This document shows positions 8,479-18,771 of a DNA stretch of 64,000 bases, piece after piece (position 1 is the stretch's first letter; the number at the start of each line of letters is the position of its first letter). The translations under genes and the position numbers were made by a program. The notes under the pieces are model-generated. The model was given only the letters and a program-made list of their open reading frames with translations, made no database searches and was not told the origin of the DNA. Location: the NCBI GenBank assembly GCA_030429625.1, contig JAUIFA010000002.1:186001-250000 (forward strand), written 5' to 3'. The DNA comes from Alphaproteobacteria bacterium (lineage in GTDB: Bacteria > Pseudomonadota > Alphaproteobacteria > Rickettsiales > UBA8987).

Positions 8479-9740
8479 TGCCGCCAAAATATGTCACCGT
8501 TGAATCTTTAAATTCACAAAAAATATTACATCTCTTGAATCAAGAGGGAGGAGAGGCGCGTTTTGTAGGTGGCTGTGTAAGGGATCATCTCCTTACTCAA
8601 TCCTATACAGACATTGACATTGCCACCACACATGTTCCTGAAGAAGTGGTAAGGCTTATGGATCAGGCGGGTATAAAAACCATTCCCACTGGCATCAAAC
8701 ACGGAACAGTCACTGCTATGCTGGAAGGGCAGGCGTTTGAAATCACTACATTACGTAAAGATACCCAATGTGATGGCCGTCATGCGGAGGTGGAATATAC
8801 CAGCAAGTGGGAAGAAGATGCGGCTCGGCGAGATTTTACCATCAATGCTCTGTACATGGATGCGCAGGGAGAAATTTACGACTATTTCAATGGTCAGGAG
8901 GATCTGGCAAATAAAGTGATCCGCTTTGTGGGTGATCCTGTGGCACGAATTCAGGAAGATTATTTACGTATTTTGCGCTTTTTTCGCTTTCAGTCTTATT
9001 ATTCGGATGAATTCAAATTTCCCATGCAGCTGGAAGCTTGTGCAATAAATCTCGAAGGACTGGCTCAGCTCTCAGGAGAGAGAATTCAGGCGGAGATGTT
9101 AAAAATTCTTTCTTCACCCCGACCACTTTATGTTCTGATGGTGATGAATAAGATAGGTTTGTTTAATTATATTATTCCTAATTTGAACGGTGAAATTAAT
9201 TTTGGTGCGTTAAAACAATTGTTACGGATTGAGAAATTTTATCCAGAAGAGGCAGTCGTCAATCCTTATGTGCGGCTGGCGGCAATGCTTATTTTGGGAA
9301 ACTACAGCCAGGAATTTATCCTTGATCTGGGCAGTTATTGGAAGTTTTCAAGTGACAATAGAAACTTTCTTGCAGTGATATTGTCGCAAGAACATGAGGT
9401 GATCTCAGACATGGATCGGGCAGCAGCCAAAAGAGAAATCCGCGTTTTAACCAAGGATTATTTTATTGCGACTTGTGTGGTGCGTTGGGCGGCAGAATGT
9501 CATTTTGTAGATGATCCGGAAAAAATTAATCAGGCCTATAAAGAGCTGATTGATTTTGCTAAGGGATGGAAAATTCCGATCATGCCCATTCGAGGACGTG
9601 ATTTGCTGGACATGGGAGTGGGTGAAGGCAAAGAAGTGGGTGCGTTGCTTAAAAAAGCAGAGGCTGTTTGGGAAGCCAACGACTATCGCACCACCAGAGA
9701 AGAGCTTTTTGCCCTTGTGCGTTCTGAGATGGTGTCCTAA
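8478..9740 (+). CDS. cca: CCA tRNA nucleotidyltransferase
   Basis: Adds or repairs the 3'-terminal CCA of tRNAs. It has the class II nucleotidyltransferase signature: FVGGCVRD (residues 29-36), the catalytic DID (45-47), and the RRDFTINALY motif around residue 115 for template-independent nucleotide choice. The C-terminal half is the all-helical tRNA-binding body, giving 420 residues in all, normal for the alphaproteobacterial enzyme. No HD phosphohydrolase domain is evident. The start codon overlaps the upstream gene; the 3' end is 3 bases from the convergent xseB stop. Confidence 0.95.
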   Translation: MPPKYVTVESLNSQKILHLLNQEGGEARFVGGCVRDHLLTQSYTDIDIATTHVPEEVVRLMDQAGIKTIPTGIKHGTVTAMLEGQAFEITTLRKDTQCDGRHAEVEYTSKWEEDAARRDFTINALYMDAQGEIYDYFNGQEDLANKVIRFVGDPVARIQEDYLRILRFFRFQSYYSDEFKFPMQLEACAINLEGLAQLSGERIQAEMLKILSSPRPLYVLMVMNKIGLFNYIIPNLNGEINFGALKQLLRIEKFYPEEAVVNPYVRLAAMLILGNYSQEFILDLGSYWKFSSDNRNFLAVILSQEHEVISDMDRAAAKREIRVLTKDYFIATCVVRWAAECHFVDDPEKINQAYKELIDFAKGWKIPIMPIRGRDLLDMGVGEGKEVGALLKKAEAVWEANDYRTTREELFALVRSEMVS

Positions 9741-9743
9741 ATT

Positions 9744-9983
9744 TTATGCGTCATCAAGGCTGAGCGACCCGTCAGGATTTTGGACAATCTTTTCGACTTT
9801 GAGCTTAGCTTCTTTGAGTTTCTTTTCGCAATGTTCTTTTAACGCTACTCCACGACTGTAATTCTCAATCGAATCGTCAAGCGTTTGCCCACCTGATTCA
9901 AGTTTGCGCACTAAGTTTTCAAGTTCTTTAAGTGCGTCCTCAAAACTCATTTTTTCAATATCCGCATGCTTGTTTTTACTCAT
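9744..9983 (-). CDS. xseB: Exodeoxyribonuclease VII small subunit
   Basis: The small subunit of exonuclease VII, a single-strand DNA exonuclease working with XseA (not in this window). The 79-residue helical protein contains the family core FEDALKELENLVRKLESGG and LDDSIENYSRGVAL. The ATG at 9983 is chosen because it gives the normal length and follows ggaaga; a longer frame would run into secA. It lies 2 bases downstream of the secA stop on the same strand, so it is probably the last gene of a secA-xseB unit. Confidence 0.93.
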   Translation of the reverse strand: MSKNKHADIEKMSFEDALKELENLVRKLESGGQTLDDSIENYSRGVALKEHCEKKLKEAKLKVEKIVQNPDGSLSLDDA

Positions 9984-9985
9984 GG

Positions 9986-12703
9986 TTAAATCTTCCCGTG
10001 ACATTGTTTGTATTTTTTTCCTGAACCACAAGGACATGGTTCGTTGCGCCCGATCCGTCCCCAACTTTCCGGATTGTTTTTGTCGATCTGTTCCACATTA
10101 CGGCTGCGTACAGGGGTGGCTGCAATGGCAGGATTTGGTGCGGGTGGCTCATTGGGGGCGTGTCGAGTTTCCTGCATAGGAATGGAACGCCGGTCAAAGA
10201 CAGAGATTGAACCTTCGTCATCAGCGGTTATTTCCATATGAGAAATACGGTTGATGGCCATTTCTCGTAATTTTCCTAACATTACCTCAAACATAGAAAA
10301 GGCTTCTTTTTTATATTCATTGAGCGGATCTTTCTGGCCATAGGCGCGCAGATTGATGCCTTGACGCAGATGATCCAGTGACAACAAATGATCTTTCCAT
10401 AATTCGTCGAGCGTGAAGAGAAGAATCCGGCGATAGACATCTTTTAACAGTTCAATGCCGTAACGCTTTTCTTTTTCTTTGTATAATTTATTGACCTCAT
10501 CAGTGATGCGGCTTTTAATTTCTCCGTCAGCAATGCCTTCTTCTTTTGACCACTCTTTGACCGGCAATTTGAGGCCAAAAATATGGAAGATTTCCTTCTC
10601 CAGGGAATCTACATCCCACTGATCAATATAGGATTTCTCTGGAATAGTAGTGGATACCAGCTCATCAATAATGTCTAGACACATATCTTCAATGATGTCG
10701 TCGGCATCGTCGGCTTCCATCAACTCAATACGTTGTTCAAAAATCACCTTACGCTGGTCGTTCATTACGTCGTCATATTTGAGTAGGTTTTTACGAATTT
10801 CATAGTTGTGCTGCTCAATTTTCTCCTGTGACTTGGTCATCATCTTGGTCAGCATTGGGTGAGCAATTGGTTGTCCGGGTTCGCCCATCGTGCCTAATAC
10901 CCAATCCATTTTTTTGTCCGCTCCAAAAATACGGATTAAATCATCCTCTGCTGAAAGGAAGAATTTGGTGTATCCGGGGTCGCCCTGACGACCGGAACGG
11001 CCGCGAAGCTGGTTATCGATGCGGCGGCTCTCATGACGTTCGGTGCCAATCACACATAAGCCGCCCAGTGATTTGACCAACTCACTGTCTTTTTTAATTT
11101 GGGTGCTAATACGGTCACTGACCTGCTGGCGCTTCTTTTTATCTTCGATGGAACGTGTTTCATCAATCGCCAAAAATTGTGCGTTGCCGCCAAGCTGAAT
11201 GTCCGTACCACGGCCGGCCATGTTGGTGGCAATGGTGATGGTGCCAGGCTTGCCTGCCTGAGCAATGATTTCGGCTTCTTTCTCGTGCTGGCGGGCGTTA
11301 AGCACGTTGTGCGGAATTTTTTCTTTTTTCAATCTTTTGGAAAGATATTCGGATTTTTCAATGCTGGTAGTGCCACACAGCACAGGCTGTTTACGTTTGT
11401 AGCAATCTTTAATCAATTCAAAAATAGCATCGTATTTTTCATCAGCTGTGCGGTAAATATCGTCGTCATCGTCAATCCTAGTCACCGGAATGTTGGTAGG
11501 AACTTCAACCACTTGCAGGTTGTAGATGTCTTCAAATTCTCCGGCCTCCGTCATGGCTGTACCGGTCATGCCGGAAAGCTTGGGGTATTGACGGAAATAA
11601 TTCTGGAAGGTGATGGAAGCCAGAGTTTGATTTTCTTGCTGAATCTTGACTCTTTCCTTGGCTTCAAGTGCTTGGTGTAGACCTTCAGAAAAGCGTCGCC
11701 CTTCCATCATTCGGCCGGTAAATTCATCAATGATAATCACCTGATCGTCTTTAACAATGTAGTCTTTGTCCTTTTCAAACAGTTTGTGCGCCCGCAATGC
11801 CTGATTGATGTGGTGAATCACTGAAATATTTTCCAGATTATAGAGATTACTGTCTTTTTCGATGATGCCGTTTTTTATCAGAACTTTTTCAATATATTGT
11901 GTGCCTTCTTCGGTAAAGCTGGCAGAACGGGCTTTTTCATCAATTTCATAATGTTCTGGTTTTAGTTGTGGAATCAGAACATCGACTTTTACATAAAGGC
12001 TGCTATCGTCATCCACCGGACCAGAGATGATCAGCGGTGTGCGGGCTTCATCAATCAGAATAGAATCCACCTCATCGATAATGGCATAATTATATTCACG
12101 CTGTACCATTTCTTCACGCTTGAATTTGAGATTATCACGCAGATAATCAAAGCCAAATTCATTATTAGTACCGTAAGTAATATCAGCCGCATACGCCTCT
12201 GCCCGTTCGTCTGGATAGAGTTCATGGGTAATGCAGCTCACACTTAGGCCAAGGAATCGGTGAATTTCTCCCATCCATTCCGAGTCACGCTTAGCCAGAT
12301 AATCATTGACTGTAACCACGTGCACGCCTTTGCCTTTGAGCGCGTTAAGATAGGTTGGCAAAGTGGAAACCAATGTTTTACCTTCACCGGTACGCATTTC
12401 GGCAATCATCCCACGGTGTAACACCACGCCACCCATCAGCTGCACGTCATAATGGCGTTGGCCAAGGGTACGCTTGGCTGTTTCACGCACGGTAGCAAAG
12501 GCTTCAGGCAAGATGTCATCAAGCGTTTCACCGGATTGTAAACGTTGACGGAATTCATCGGTTTTTGCTTTGAGCTGGTTGTCACTAAGAGATTCAAATT
12601 CTGGCTCAAGCGCGTTAATTTGTTTAACAATGGGATCAATGGTACGCAACACCCTGTCGTTGGCTGTACCAAAAATATTTCTTACTAGCTGCTTCAGTCC
12701 CAT
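9986..12703 (-). CDS. secA: Preprotein translocase ATPase SecA
   Basis: Motor ATPase that drives proteins through SecYEG. Walker A is EMRTGEGKT (about residues 102-110), the DEAD-type Walker B is DEVDSIL, and the helicase motif [10 protein letters not shown] lies in the second nucleotide-binding domain. The C-terminus keeps the SecB-binding zinc motif [14 protein letters not shown]. The frame is open to 12814, but the ATG at 12703 gives the canonical [12 protein letters not shown] start and 905 residues, with agga upstream. The protein is complete. Confidence 0.97.
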   Translation of the reverse strand: MGLKQLVRNIFGTANDRVLRTIDPIVKQINALEPEFESLSDNQLKAKTDEFRQRLQSGETLDDILPEAFATVRETAKRTLGQRHYDVQLMGGVVLHRGMIAEMRTGEGKTLVSTLPTYLNALKGKGVHVVTVNDYLAKRDSEWMGEIHRFLGLSVSCITHELYPDERAEAYAADITYGTNNEFGFDYLRDNLKFKREEMVQREYNYAIIDEVDSILIDEARTPLIISGPVDDDSSLYVKVDVLIPQLKPEHYEIDEKARSASFTEEGTQYIEKVLIKNGIIEKDSNLYNLENISVIHHINQALRAHKLFEKDKDYIVKDDQVIIIDEFTGRMMEGRRFSEGLHQALEAKERVKIQQENQTLASITFQNYFRQYPKLSGMTGTAMTEAGEFEDIYNLQVVEVPTNIPVTRIDDDDDIYRTADEKYDAIFELIKDCYKRKQPVLCGTTSIEKSEYLSKRLKKEKIPHNVLNARQHEKEAEIIAQAGKPGTITIATNMAGRGTDIQLGGNAQFLAIDETRSIEDKKKRQQVSDRISTQIKKDSELVKSLGGLCVIGTERHESRRIDNQLRGRSGRQGDPGYTKFFLSAEDDLIRIFGADKKMDWVLGTMGEPGQPIAHPMLTKMMTKSQEKIEQHNYEIRKNLLKYDDVMNDQRKVIFEQRIELMEADDADDIIEDMCLDIIDELVSTTIPEKSYIDQWDVDSLEKEIFHIFGLKLPVKEWSKEEGIADGEIKSRITDEVNKLYKEKEKRYGIELLKDVYRRILLFTLDELWKDHLLSLDHLRQGINLRAYGQKDPLNEYKKEAFSMFEVMLGKLREMAINRISHMEITADDEGSISVFDRRSIPMQETRHAPNEPPAPNPAIAATPVRSRNVEQIDKNNPESWGRIGRNEPCPCGSGKKYKQCHGKI

Positions 12704-12873
12704 AGGTGTCCTAATATGTAATTTATAAGCTTGGGGAATATACAATGTAGATTCGCTTTCTTCAATAGTTGATATAGGGAAGGATTTATCAAAAACAAGA
12801 GGCATAATATTCATAGATTTTTAATAATTAAGCTGATATAAATACTCCAGTAATTTTATAAAAAGGATACATC

Positions 12874-13299
12874 ATGAAAAAATATTTAACAGTTCTATTG
12901 GTAACTCTATTCGTTCTTCCAGCTTTTGCTGTGGAAGTCACTGCGCCGGAAGATGTGGCCGCTATCCCTGAAGGTGCGGAAGTGACAGCTTCTGGCCTTG
13001 CAAGCAAAGTGTTGGAGAAAGGCGAAGGAACAACCCATCCAACGGCCGCCAGTTCAGTTACGGTGCATTATTCTGGGTGGACAACGGACGGCAAATTATT
13101 TGACAGCTCGGTCAATCGTGGTACGCCGGCAACTTTTCCTCTAAACCGTGTGATTTCTGGATGGACTGAAGGGCTACAATTGATGGTAGAAGGCGAAACT
13201 CGCCGCTTGTGGATTCCTGAAAATCTAGCTTATGGCGGACGTTCAGGTGCGCCAGCGGGTATGTTGGTGTTTGACGTTCAATTAATTTCCATTAATTAA
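12874..13299 (+). CDS. Exported FKBP-type peptidyl-prolyl isomerase
   Basis: A 141-residue protein with a Sec signal peptide (MKKYLTVLLVTLFVLPAFA, cleavage near residue 19-20) and one FKBP domain (about 50-141). The FKBP landmarks are present: VTVHYSGWTTDGKLFDSS, then VISGWTEGLQLMVEGE and the final LVFDVQLISI. It would catalyse proline isomerisation of exported proteins in the periplasm. The aaaagga ribosome site precedes the ATG. It is divergent from secA and followed 10 bases later by an unknown gene. Confidence 0.92.
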   Translation: MKKYLTVLLVTLFVLPAFAVEVTAPEDVAAIPEGAEVTASGLASKVLEKGEGTTHPTAASSVTVHYSGWTTDGKLFDSSVNRGTPATFPLNRVISGWTEGLQLMVEGETRRLWIPENLAYGGRSGAPAGMLVFDVQLISIN

Positions 13300-13309
13300 A
13301 GAGTGATAA

Positions 13310-13792
13310 ATGAATAATAGAATTGATGGTGATACGCCACTAGTTCCTCCTGTTTCTGCTGTTCATCGTGTGGTGGATAAGCAAGAGCAGGATACGGTTT
13401 CCCATGCCGAGAATGGTGGGAATCCTAGGGAGGAAAGCCCTAGTCATGTAGAGCGTGTGACGGCAATTAACAGTAATTTTTCACTTGAAAAGATTACACC
13501 AGATGAGGCTATCCATTTGTTGGATAGGCATGGTGCGTTTTTAAGCCGAGAAGATTTTCAAGGTGCTGAAGTGGTTAAAGAGATGTTGAAGCGGGCGGCA
13601 CTCACAGAAGTGGGTGATAAGAGGAGACCAAAAGATTTAGCGCAAGCAGGGCATTTGATGGCAGTCATTGCGCCGGAAGGGGGAATGTCTGTTGCTCAAA
13701 GAGAATATGGGTCTACTCAACAGCGTGCATTGATTGATGATGCCAGAGCATTGGAGTCTACGATTACTACTCAGCAGAGCGTAAGAGGCTAG
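13310..13792 (+). CDS. Hypothetical protein (160 aa)
   Basis: I do not recognise this family. It has a polar, probably disordered first 55 residues, then a more ordered helical part (SLEKITPDEAIHLLDRHGAFLSRED and onward). There is no signal peptide or membrane helix. It starts 10 bases after the FKBP gene and ends before the terminator at 13814, so both are likely co-transcribed. Function cannot be assigned. Confidence 0.6.
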   Translation: MNNRIDGDTPLVPPVSAVHRVVDKQEQDTVSHAENGGNPREESPSHVERVTAINSNFSLEKITPDEAIHLLDRHGAFLSREDFQGAEVVKEMLKRAALTEVGDKRRPKDLAQAGHLMAVIAPEGGMSVAQREYGSTQQRALIDDARALESTITTQQSVRG

Positions 13793-13813
13793 ATTCTTAG
13801 AATCATTATATAA

Positions 13814-13840
13814 AAAAGGCGGGGATTTTCCCCGCCTTTT
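13814..13840 (+). terminator. Bidirectional rho-independent terminator
   Basis: The perfect hairpin aaaggcgggga/tccccgccttt with a short T loop has an A run before it and a T run after it. It lies between the convergent gene at 13310 and pckA and should stop transcription in both directions. Confidence 0.9.
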
Positions 13841-13861
13841 CTTTTATCAAATTGGTAAGAA

Positions 13862-15655
13862 TTATACCGCTTTTTTGTGTTTGTTTTCTTCTTCATTATG
13901 ATCGTGCACAGCAAGACTGCTGTTGATTTCCATAGAATTTACCAGCCCTTCAAGCAATTCCGGCTTGGTTTTAAGATCTGAATTGCTAAGGAAATCACGA
14001 CGCTGGCGGAAACGGTCTTTAAGAATTGTAATGTAATCAAACATATTGTCTACATTATCAGGATTATAGGTTTCGTAGTATCCTGGAAGGATTTTGTCGA
14101 TGCTGGCTTTGGTTGGAATTTTTGCGCCAGGCAACAGATCCCACTCTTCCCATTCAAGTTGATCAGTTAACAAAGCCGTTTGCAAGGTCAAAGAGGTTTG
14201 CAGAGAAATACCGGTTGTGTCTTCATCATTTGTTCTCCAGAAACCAGCGGAGTTAAAGCTATAAGCCACCGCACCGGTTTCAAACACTTTGTGGAAGGCT
14301 TCCACATCACGCCACAGAGCATAGACGCGGAATGGGTTGGCGTATGGTACGAAAGTGAGCTTATTAAGTTCTTCTTCACGTACATTTTCTGCACGGTTAC
14401 GTTTGGTCATCAATGCTGCACCCATGCCGACAGCCAGATCCACATTTTCCAAACGAAGAATTGGAGGAAGAGTACTGTCTTTGGTTAGCCAGCAAATCAT
14501 TTGAGGGAAGGAACAACGGTTTACATACTGTCCTTCGCCCAGAATATCACGGCTTAAAAGCGCCCGGCCGTTGGAATTACGTACGTCTTGACCTAAAGGA
14601 AGACGTTTGCCGTCTACGTCAATGATGCCGTGATTTTGTACTGAAATCATGTATTTCCAATCGTCACTGCCGATGGGGCGAGAGTCGGTTTTGTCAAACA
14701 ATGTTGGCTCCCAAGCACGGCAGACTTTGTCTTCACAATCAATCTGATACGCATCGTCATGCAATACTACTTTCTTAAAGCCTTCAGGCATGGTGCCGCC
14801 ATTGCTGGCAGAGTTGGTATGAGAGCTTTTTCCAGTACCAGAAAGGCCAAAGAATGCAATCGAACGTTTGCCAAGATCATGATATTGGTTGTCGTCACAT
14901 TCAGAGAAGTCAATTTCTTTAATCCCAGAGTGGCAGGCAGCTTGACCAAGCTTCATCCCGCTTGTCCATGCTAAAGTTAGAGTACCTTTTTTACGTTCAC
15001 CAAAATAACGCATACCAAAATTGAAGATCACGTTACAGTGATGATCAATCAAAGCCAGTTGTGGGTGACCGCAATTTTCATAGAAATCGTCTTCAATTTC
15101 CCAGTTATTGTCACCAATAACGATGATGTCGAGAATTTGTAGTTTTTTACTTTTTGCGTATTCTTCCGCTGCCTCGTCAAATGGGGTGAAGTTTGCCAAC
15201 CAGTTAAAGATGTTGCTGGCATCGTCTTCGCCACCCACAATCGTGGCTTTCATCATAAGGTCGCTGTCCATGCCGACTACGGCTTCGGCTTTAATCAGCG
15301 GACGTTTTTGCATGTCAGACACCGCATCAAGAAGGTCGCCCATCACTTTGCGCTTGTCGGCATCGTTCATGTGGGGGAAGAAGCGACGTGCCGCAGCCGT
15401 ACGGCCAACAATTTTACCATGGCAATTGTTTAAGACTTTTGCGCCTTTTGGCAAACCAAGACGCTCAGCCGTTGGTGCATGGATATCGAGATCCGTTTCC
15501 ATCACATCCCATTGTTTGCGGGCTAGTTCATACGCCTCAGCAGGAGTCACTTTGCGGACCCTAGGATCGTTGACTAATGTTTCGGCAACCGCACGAATTG
15601 GTGGGATTTGTTTGATGTCGTCTTTATAGAATTCATACGTTGAAAGTGTAGCCAT
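13862..15655 (-). CDS. pckA: Phosphoenolpyruvate carboxykinase (ATP type), long variant
   Basis: Converts oxaloacetate and ATP to phosphoenolpyruvate, the gateway to gluconeogenesis. The kinase-1a P-loop reads FFGLSGTGKSS (about residues 268-278), with the metal-binding HDDAYQID following and the substrate segment upstream. The protein is 597 residues from the ATG at 15655, which has an excellent aaggagag site; the open frame extends to 15706 without one. This is longer than the usual 530-540 residues, and the P-loop is followed by SSHTN instead of the common TTLS. It is convergent with the upstream pair across a terminator. Confidence 0.88.
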   Translation of the reverse strand: MATLSTYEFYKDDIKQIPPIRAVAETLVNDPRVRKVTPAEAYELARKQWDVMETDLDIHAPTAERLGLPKGAKVLNNCHGKIVGRTAAARRFFPHMNDADKRKVMGDLLDAVSDMQKRPLIKAEAVVGMDSDLMMKATIVGGEDDASNIFNWLANFTPFDEAAEEYAKSKKLQILDIIVIGDNNWEIEDDFYENCGHPQLALIDHHCNVIFNFGMRYFGERKKGTLTLAWTSGMKLGQAACHSGIKEIDFSECDDNQYHDLGKRSIAFFGLSGTGKSSHTNSASNGGTMPEGFKKVVLHDDAYQIDCEDKVCRAWEPTLFDKTDSRPIGSDDWKYMISVQNHGIIDVDGKRLPLGQDVRNSNGRALLSRDILGEGQYVNRCSFPQMICWLTKDSTLPPILRLENVDLAVGMGAALMTKRNRAENVREEELNKLTFVPYANPFRVYALWRDVEAFHKVFETGAVAYSFNSAGFWRTNDEDTTGISLQTSLTLQTALLTDQLEWEEWDLLPGAKIPTKASIDKILPGYYETYNPDNVDNMFDYITILKDRFRQRRDFLSNSDLKTKPELLEGLVNSMEINSSLAVHDHNEEENKHKKAV

Positions 15656-15798
15656 AGATCTCTCTCCTTTGTATGGGTCGTTAGGCTTAGAAAAATAAGC
15701 CGTCAATATAGCCGTAATTTAGAATTAAGCAAGTATTAGATTTTCTGTTGGTTTTGTGATATCATTTAAACGGTGATTTGAATTTTGGGAGGAAAAAT

Positions 15799-16431
15799 AT
15801 GACAGTGTTGTATGGTAGTGAAGAAGCGGATCAGCTTATTGGTGGGATAGGAGATGACTTCCTTTACGGTCGTTCGGGTGATGATCTGTTGCAAGGAGGT
15901 GGTGGCAGCGATGACTTGCGTGGCAATATGGGTAATGACAGCCTATATGGTGGCGATGGCGATGACCAATTGCGTGGTGGTAAAGACGGTGACCTGATGT
16001 ATGGAGATGTTGGTGATGATTTTCTAAATGGTAACCTTGGTGATGATTTTCTAAATGGTGGTTATGGAAATGACGAGCTACGTGGTGGTCAGGGAAATGA
16101 CACACTTTATGGTGGTGATGGAAATGATGATTTGCGTGGCAATTTGGGGGATGATCTGCTCTCTGGCGGGGATGGTGACGATACATTAACCGGCGGGGAT
16201 GGTGCGGATGTTTTCCTGTTTATTAATACTGGTGGTACGAATGTCATTACAGATTTTGTTTCCGGTGAGGATCAAATTAATTTCTCTTTTTCTACTGAAG
16301 GGCAATATAACATGCTGTTTGAAAATGTTGATGGCAGCACGCTGATCACTTTTATTGACAATGAAGCGATCAGTATTCTGGTAGAAAATGTTGGTGTAAA
16401 CGACTTCGGTGGTTCAGATTTTATTTTTTAA
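15799..16431 (+). CDS. Small RTX (haemolysin-type) calcium-binding protein
   Basis: A 210-residue protein that from about residue 5 to 140 consists of nonapeptide RTX repeats of the form GGxGxDxLx (for example GNDTLYGGDGNDDLRG), which fold into a calcium-binding beta roll. The C-terminal 70 residues (VFLFINTGGTNVITDFVSGEDQINF) resemble the serralysin C-terminal secretion region, predicting type I secretion. No enzymatic domain is present. The ATG at 15799 follows a strong gggagg site. No T1SS genes are in the window. It is convergent with msrBA. Confidence 0.85.
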   Translation: MTVLYGSEEADQLIGGIGDDFLYGRSGDDLLQGGGGSDDLRGNMGNDSLYGGDGDDQLRGGKDGDLMYGDVGDDFLNGNLGDDFLNGGYGNDELRGGQGNDTLYGGDGNDDLRGNLGDDLLSGGDGDDTLTGGDGADVFLFINTGGTNVITDFVSGEDQINFSFSTEGQYNMLFENVDGSTLITFIDNEAISILVENVGVNDFGGSDFIF

Positions 16432-16443
16432 ACCTGCAATGGT

Positions 16444-17460
16444 CTAAAACTTCCACTTATCTCTTATGTAATGGCAGGTATAGCCGTTAGGGTTTTTATC
16501 AAGATAGTCTTGATGATAGTCTTCGGCGTTGTAAAATTTACCCGCAGAAATCAGTTCCGTGACGATCGGTTTATCAAACACACCCGATTCGTTGGCTTTT
16601 TTGATGATATCCTGCGCGGTTTTGTACTGCTCATCATTTTCATAAAAAATCACCGAGCGATATTGTGTGCCTTTGTCGTTGCCTTGTTGATTTTTGGTGG
16701 TGGGGTCGTGGATGCGGAAGAAATATTTTAGCACATCCCCGTAGCTGAGTTTTTTAGGGTCAAAAATCACCTCTACCGATTCGGCATGGCCGCTGGTGCC
16801 GGTGGAAACAATGTCGTAGGTGGCATTGTCGATCGTTCCACCCGTATAGCCTACGCGCGTACCCACCACGCCATCAAGTTCTTTGAGCAATTCTTCCATG
16901 CCCCAAAAACAACCGCCTGCTAGGACGGTTTTTTCGTATTTATAATCTTTATCAATCAGCCCCAAATATTCCCCGTATCCGGCATCGATCATTTGCTCTT
17001 TAGGAATAAATTTTAGCGCTGCAGAATTGATGCAATAGCGCGATCCGCCATGTTCCTTAGGGCCATCATCAAACACATGACCTAAATGTGCGTCGGCATT
17101 TTTGGAGCGTACTTCCACCCGCGTTTGCCCCAATTTATAATCCGGCTTGGCAACAATTTCCTGTTCTTCAATGGGTTTGGTAAAGCTAGGCCAGCCTGTG
17201 CCAGAATCAAACTTGTCTTTGGACGAGAAAAGCGCTCGGCCGGAAATCACATCTACGTAAATTCCCGGTTCTTTGTTGTTCCAATATTCATTCTCAAAGG
17301 GTTTTTCTGTCCCGTCATGCAAGGTGACATATTTTTGCATATCGGTAAGCGCTTGGATATTTTGTTCTTTATCGTTGGCTATGGCTGAACCTCCGGCAAA
17401 TAATATCATTATTACAGCAAGAACATACAATAATTTTATGTTTTTGATTGTACCCATCAT
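16444..17460 (-). CDS. msrBA: Exported peptide methionine sulfoxide reductase, MsrB-MsrA fusion
   Basis: Repairs both stereoisomers of oxidised methionine. The order is an N-terminal export signal (about residues 8-28), an MsrB domain (about 35-155) with catalytic Cys143 in RYCIN, then an MsrA domain (about 175-338) with catalytic Cys184 in GGCFWG. The MsrB domain lacks the CxxC zinc pair seen in many members (ISGRALF where Cys is usual). The signal sequence places the enzyme in the periplasm or inner-membrane face. Domain order matches periplasmic and secreted fusions in other bacteria. Recognition is very secure. Confidence 0.95.
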   Translation of the reverse strand: MMGTIKNIKLLYVLAVIMILFAGGSAIANDKEQNIQALTDMQKYVTLHDGTEKPFENEYWNNKEPGIYVDVISGRALFSSKDKFDSGTGWPSFTKPIEEQEIVAKPDYKLGQTRVEVRSKNADAHLGHVFDDGPKEHGGSRYCINSAALKFIPKEQMIDAGYGEYLGLIDKDYKYEKTVLAGGCFWGMEELLKELDGVVGTRVGYTGGTIDNATYDIVSTGTSGHAESVEVIFDPKKLSYGDVLKYFFRIHDPTTKNQQGNDKGTQYRSVIFYENDEQYKTAQDIIKKANESGVFDKPIVTELISAGKFYNAEDYHQDYLDKNPNGYTCHYIRDKWKF

Positions 17461-17531
17461 GTTGTGATCATAACATAGATAAAATTTAATGAAATGGATT
17501 TATCCATTAGGCTATGTGATTAAAAATTATC

Positions 17532-17554
17532 TTGGTTAATGGTTTGTTAACCAA
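17532..17554. promoter_or_regulatory. Inverted repeat, candidate operator before the methyltransferase
   Basis: A perfect 8-bp inverted repeat (TTGGTTAA, 7-base spacer, TTAACCAA) lies just upstream of a TATAAT box at 17562-17567 and 50 bases before the ATG at 17603. Its position suggests an operator in the promoter; no regulator is known. Confidence 0.45.
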
Positions 17555-17602
17555 TCATGAATATAATAGCAAAAATTTTAGGCAACACAATATAGGATAA
17601 TT

Positions 17603-18679
17603 ATGGTGGGTGATTTTAGGAGAGCGGTTCACTTAGGAAAATTTGACGCGGGCAGGGCGTTTTCAGAGTTTTCTGGTAGTACGGATCAGAAAATTATTCA
17701 CGGTCATATCATCAAAGCATTGTTAGAAAGCCTTAGAGAAAATGGCGCGGTGTTGATACAGGGAAGGCCGGTTGAATTTCTTGATTTTGCCTGTGGCAAT
17801 GGCGATACTGCGCTGGAGATGGTGGCCGCCATCAATGGGGTGCATGATGCGGGTGTCAATTACAATGGATTTGACATTGACTCTAGATTTGTAGAAAGAA
17901 CCACTGAAAAACTCACCGTGGCGCGTCAAGTTAGAAATCAAAAGATCGAAGGAATCAATGTAAGAGAGGCTGATATTTTAAGCGATGACCCGTTTCCGTT
18001 TCAGAACATACCCAATGTGTTGGTGACAGTCGGGCATGCTCTTTATTATGTGGCGGGTGCAGAAGAAAGACCAGAAATTTTAGAAGGAAAATTTGTTTCT
18101 ATCATGGACAAGGTCAAAGCCGTTATGGGAGAAAACGGTTTATGTATTTTGACCCATAATTCGCAAGATTGTGAAATGGCTCAGCTGAGGCAATCTGTCT
18201 CACAAGGGATTGTGCCCATGCCAAACAGGTTAATTGCTGGTGCGGGAGAAGAGCTAGGTTTAAGAATGGACGGGTTTGAGTCAACGGCGCATTTAACATT
18301 TCCAAAACTTTCAGAGCAACAATGGAAAGATTTACGAGATCCTAGTAAATATGATAGATTTCATAACAGTGTGCACCCCAATTTTGTTACCATGTTAGAA
18401 TTGATGAGCTTTATTGCTCAAAGAGGGTTGGGCGAGTTACATCGGGAAGGAAAATTGGATGGCTTTATTGACCAAATTGAAGAAAAAGCGCGTACAGAAG
18501 GACATATTAAAAACACATCAGGCTATCAATTTGTGTTTTCTGGCAGGCGGTCTCAGCATGTCGATCTAAATGAAGCAATTTCAAACGCAGTAGAGTCTAT
18601 AAAAGAAAAATTACCAGAAATTGAAGCGCAAGGCGCACGGGATTTTGAAAAAAAACGCGACTTTGGGATGTTCCGTTAA
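17603..18679 (+). CDS. Class I SAM-dependent methyltransferase-like protein
   Basis: A 358-residue protein with a SAM-binding motif I (EFLDFACGNGDTALEMV, around residue 55), followed by an acidic motif (NGFDID) about 35 residues later and a motif resembling post-I/IV (LVTVGHALYYV). The C-terminal 150 residues are helical and charged and do not match a family I know. Substrate is unknown. It has no signal peptide. It stands as a single gene behind a likely promoter with an inverted repeat (17532). Close to the prophage, but on the host side of attL. Confidence 0.65.
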   Translation: MVGDFRRAVHLGKFDAGRAFSEFSGSTDQKIIHGHIIKALLESLRENGAVLIQGRPVEFLDFACGNGDTALEMVAAINGVHDAGVNYNGFDIDSRFVERTTEKLTVARQVRNQKIEGINVREADILSDDPFPFQNIPNVLVTVGHALYYVAGAEERPEILEGKFVSIMDKVKAVMGENGLCILTHNSQDCEMAQLRQSVSQGIVPMPNRLIAGAGEELGLRMDGFESTAHLTFPKLSEQQWKDLRDPSKYDRFHNSVHPNFVTMLELMSFIAQRGLGELHREGKLDGFIDQIEEKARTEGHIKNTSGYQFVFSGRRSQHVDLNEAISNAVESIKEKLPEIEAQGARDFEKKRDFGMFR

Positions 18680-18771
18680 TTGGGCTGTAAAAATAATTTG
18701 ATTATGGAGTTAACTATTTCTTAATCCTTCTGTGTTAGTCTGAAAAGATTGTTCACGTAAAACAAAAAATT

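Noticed and set aside
11099-11680. Plus-strand ORF of 193 codons opposite secA
   Set aside because: Antisense shadow of secA; hydrophobic, repetitive composition from codon bias, no ribosome site.
15836-16186. Minus-strand ORF rich in His opposite the small RTX gene
   Set aside because: It is the antisense shadow of the GGxGxD repeats, whose complement encodes His-rich text; no ribosome site.
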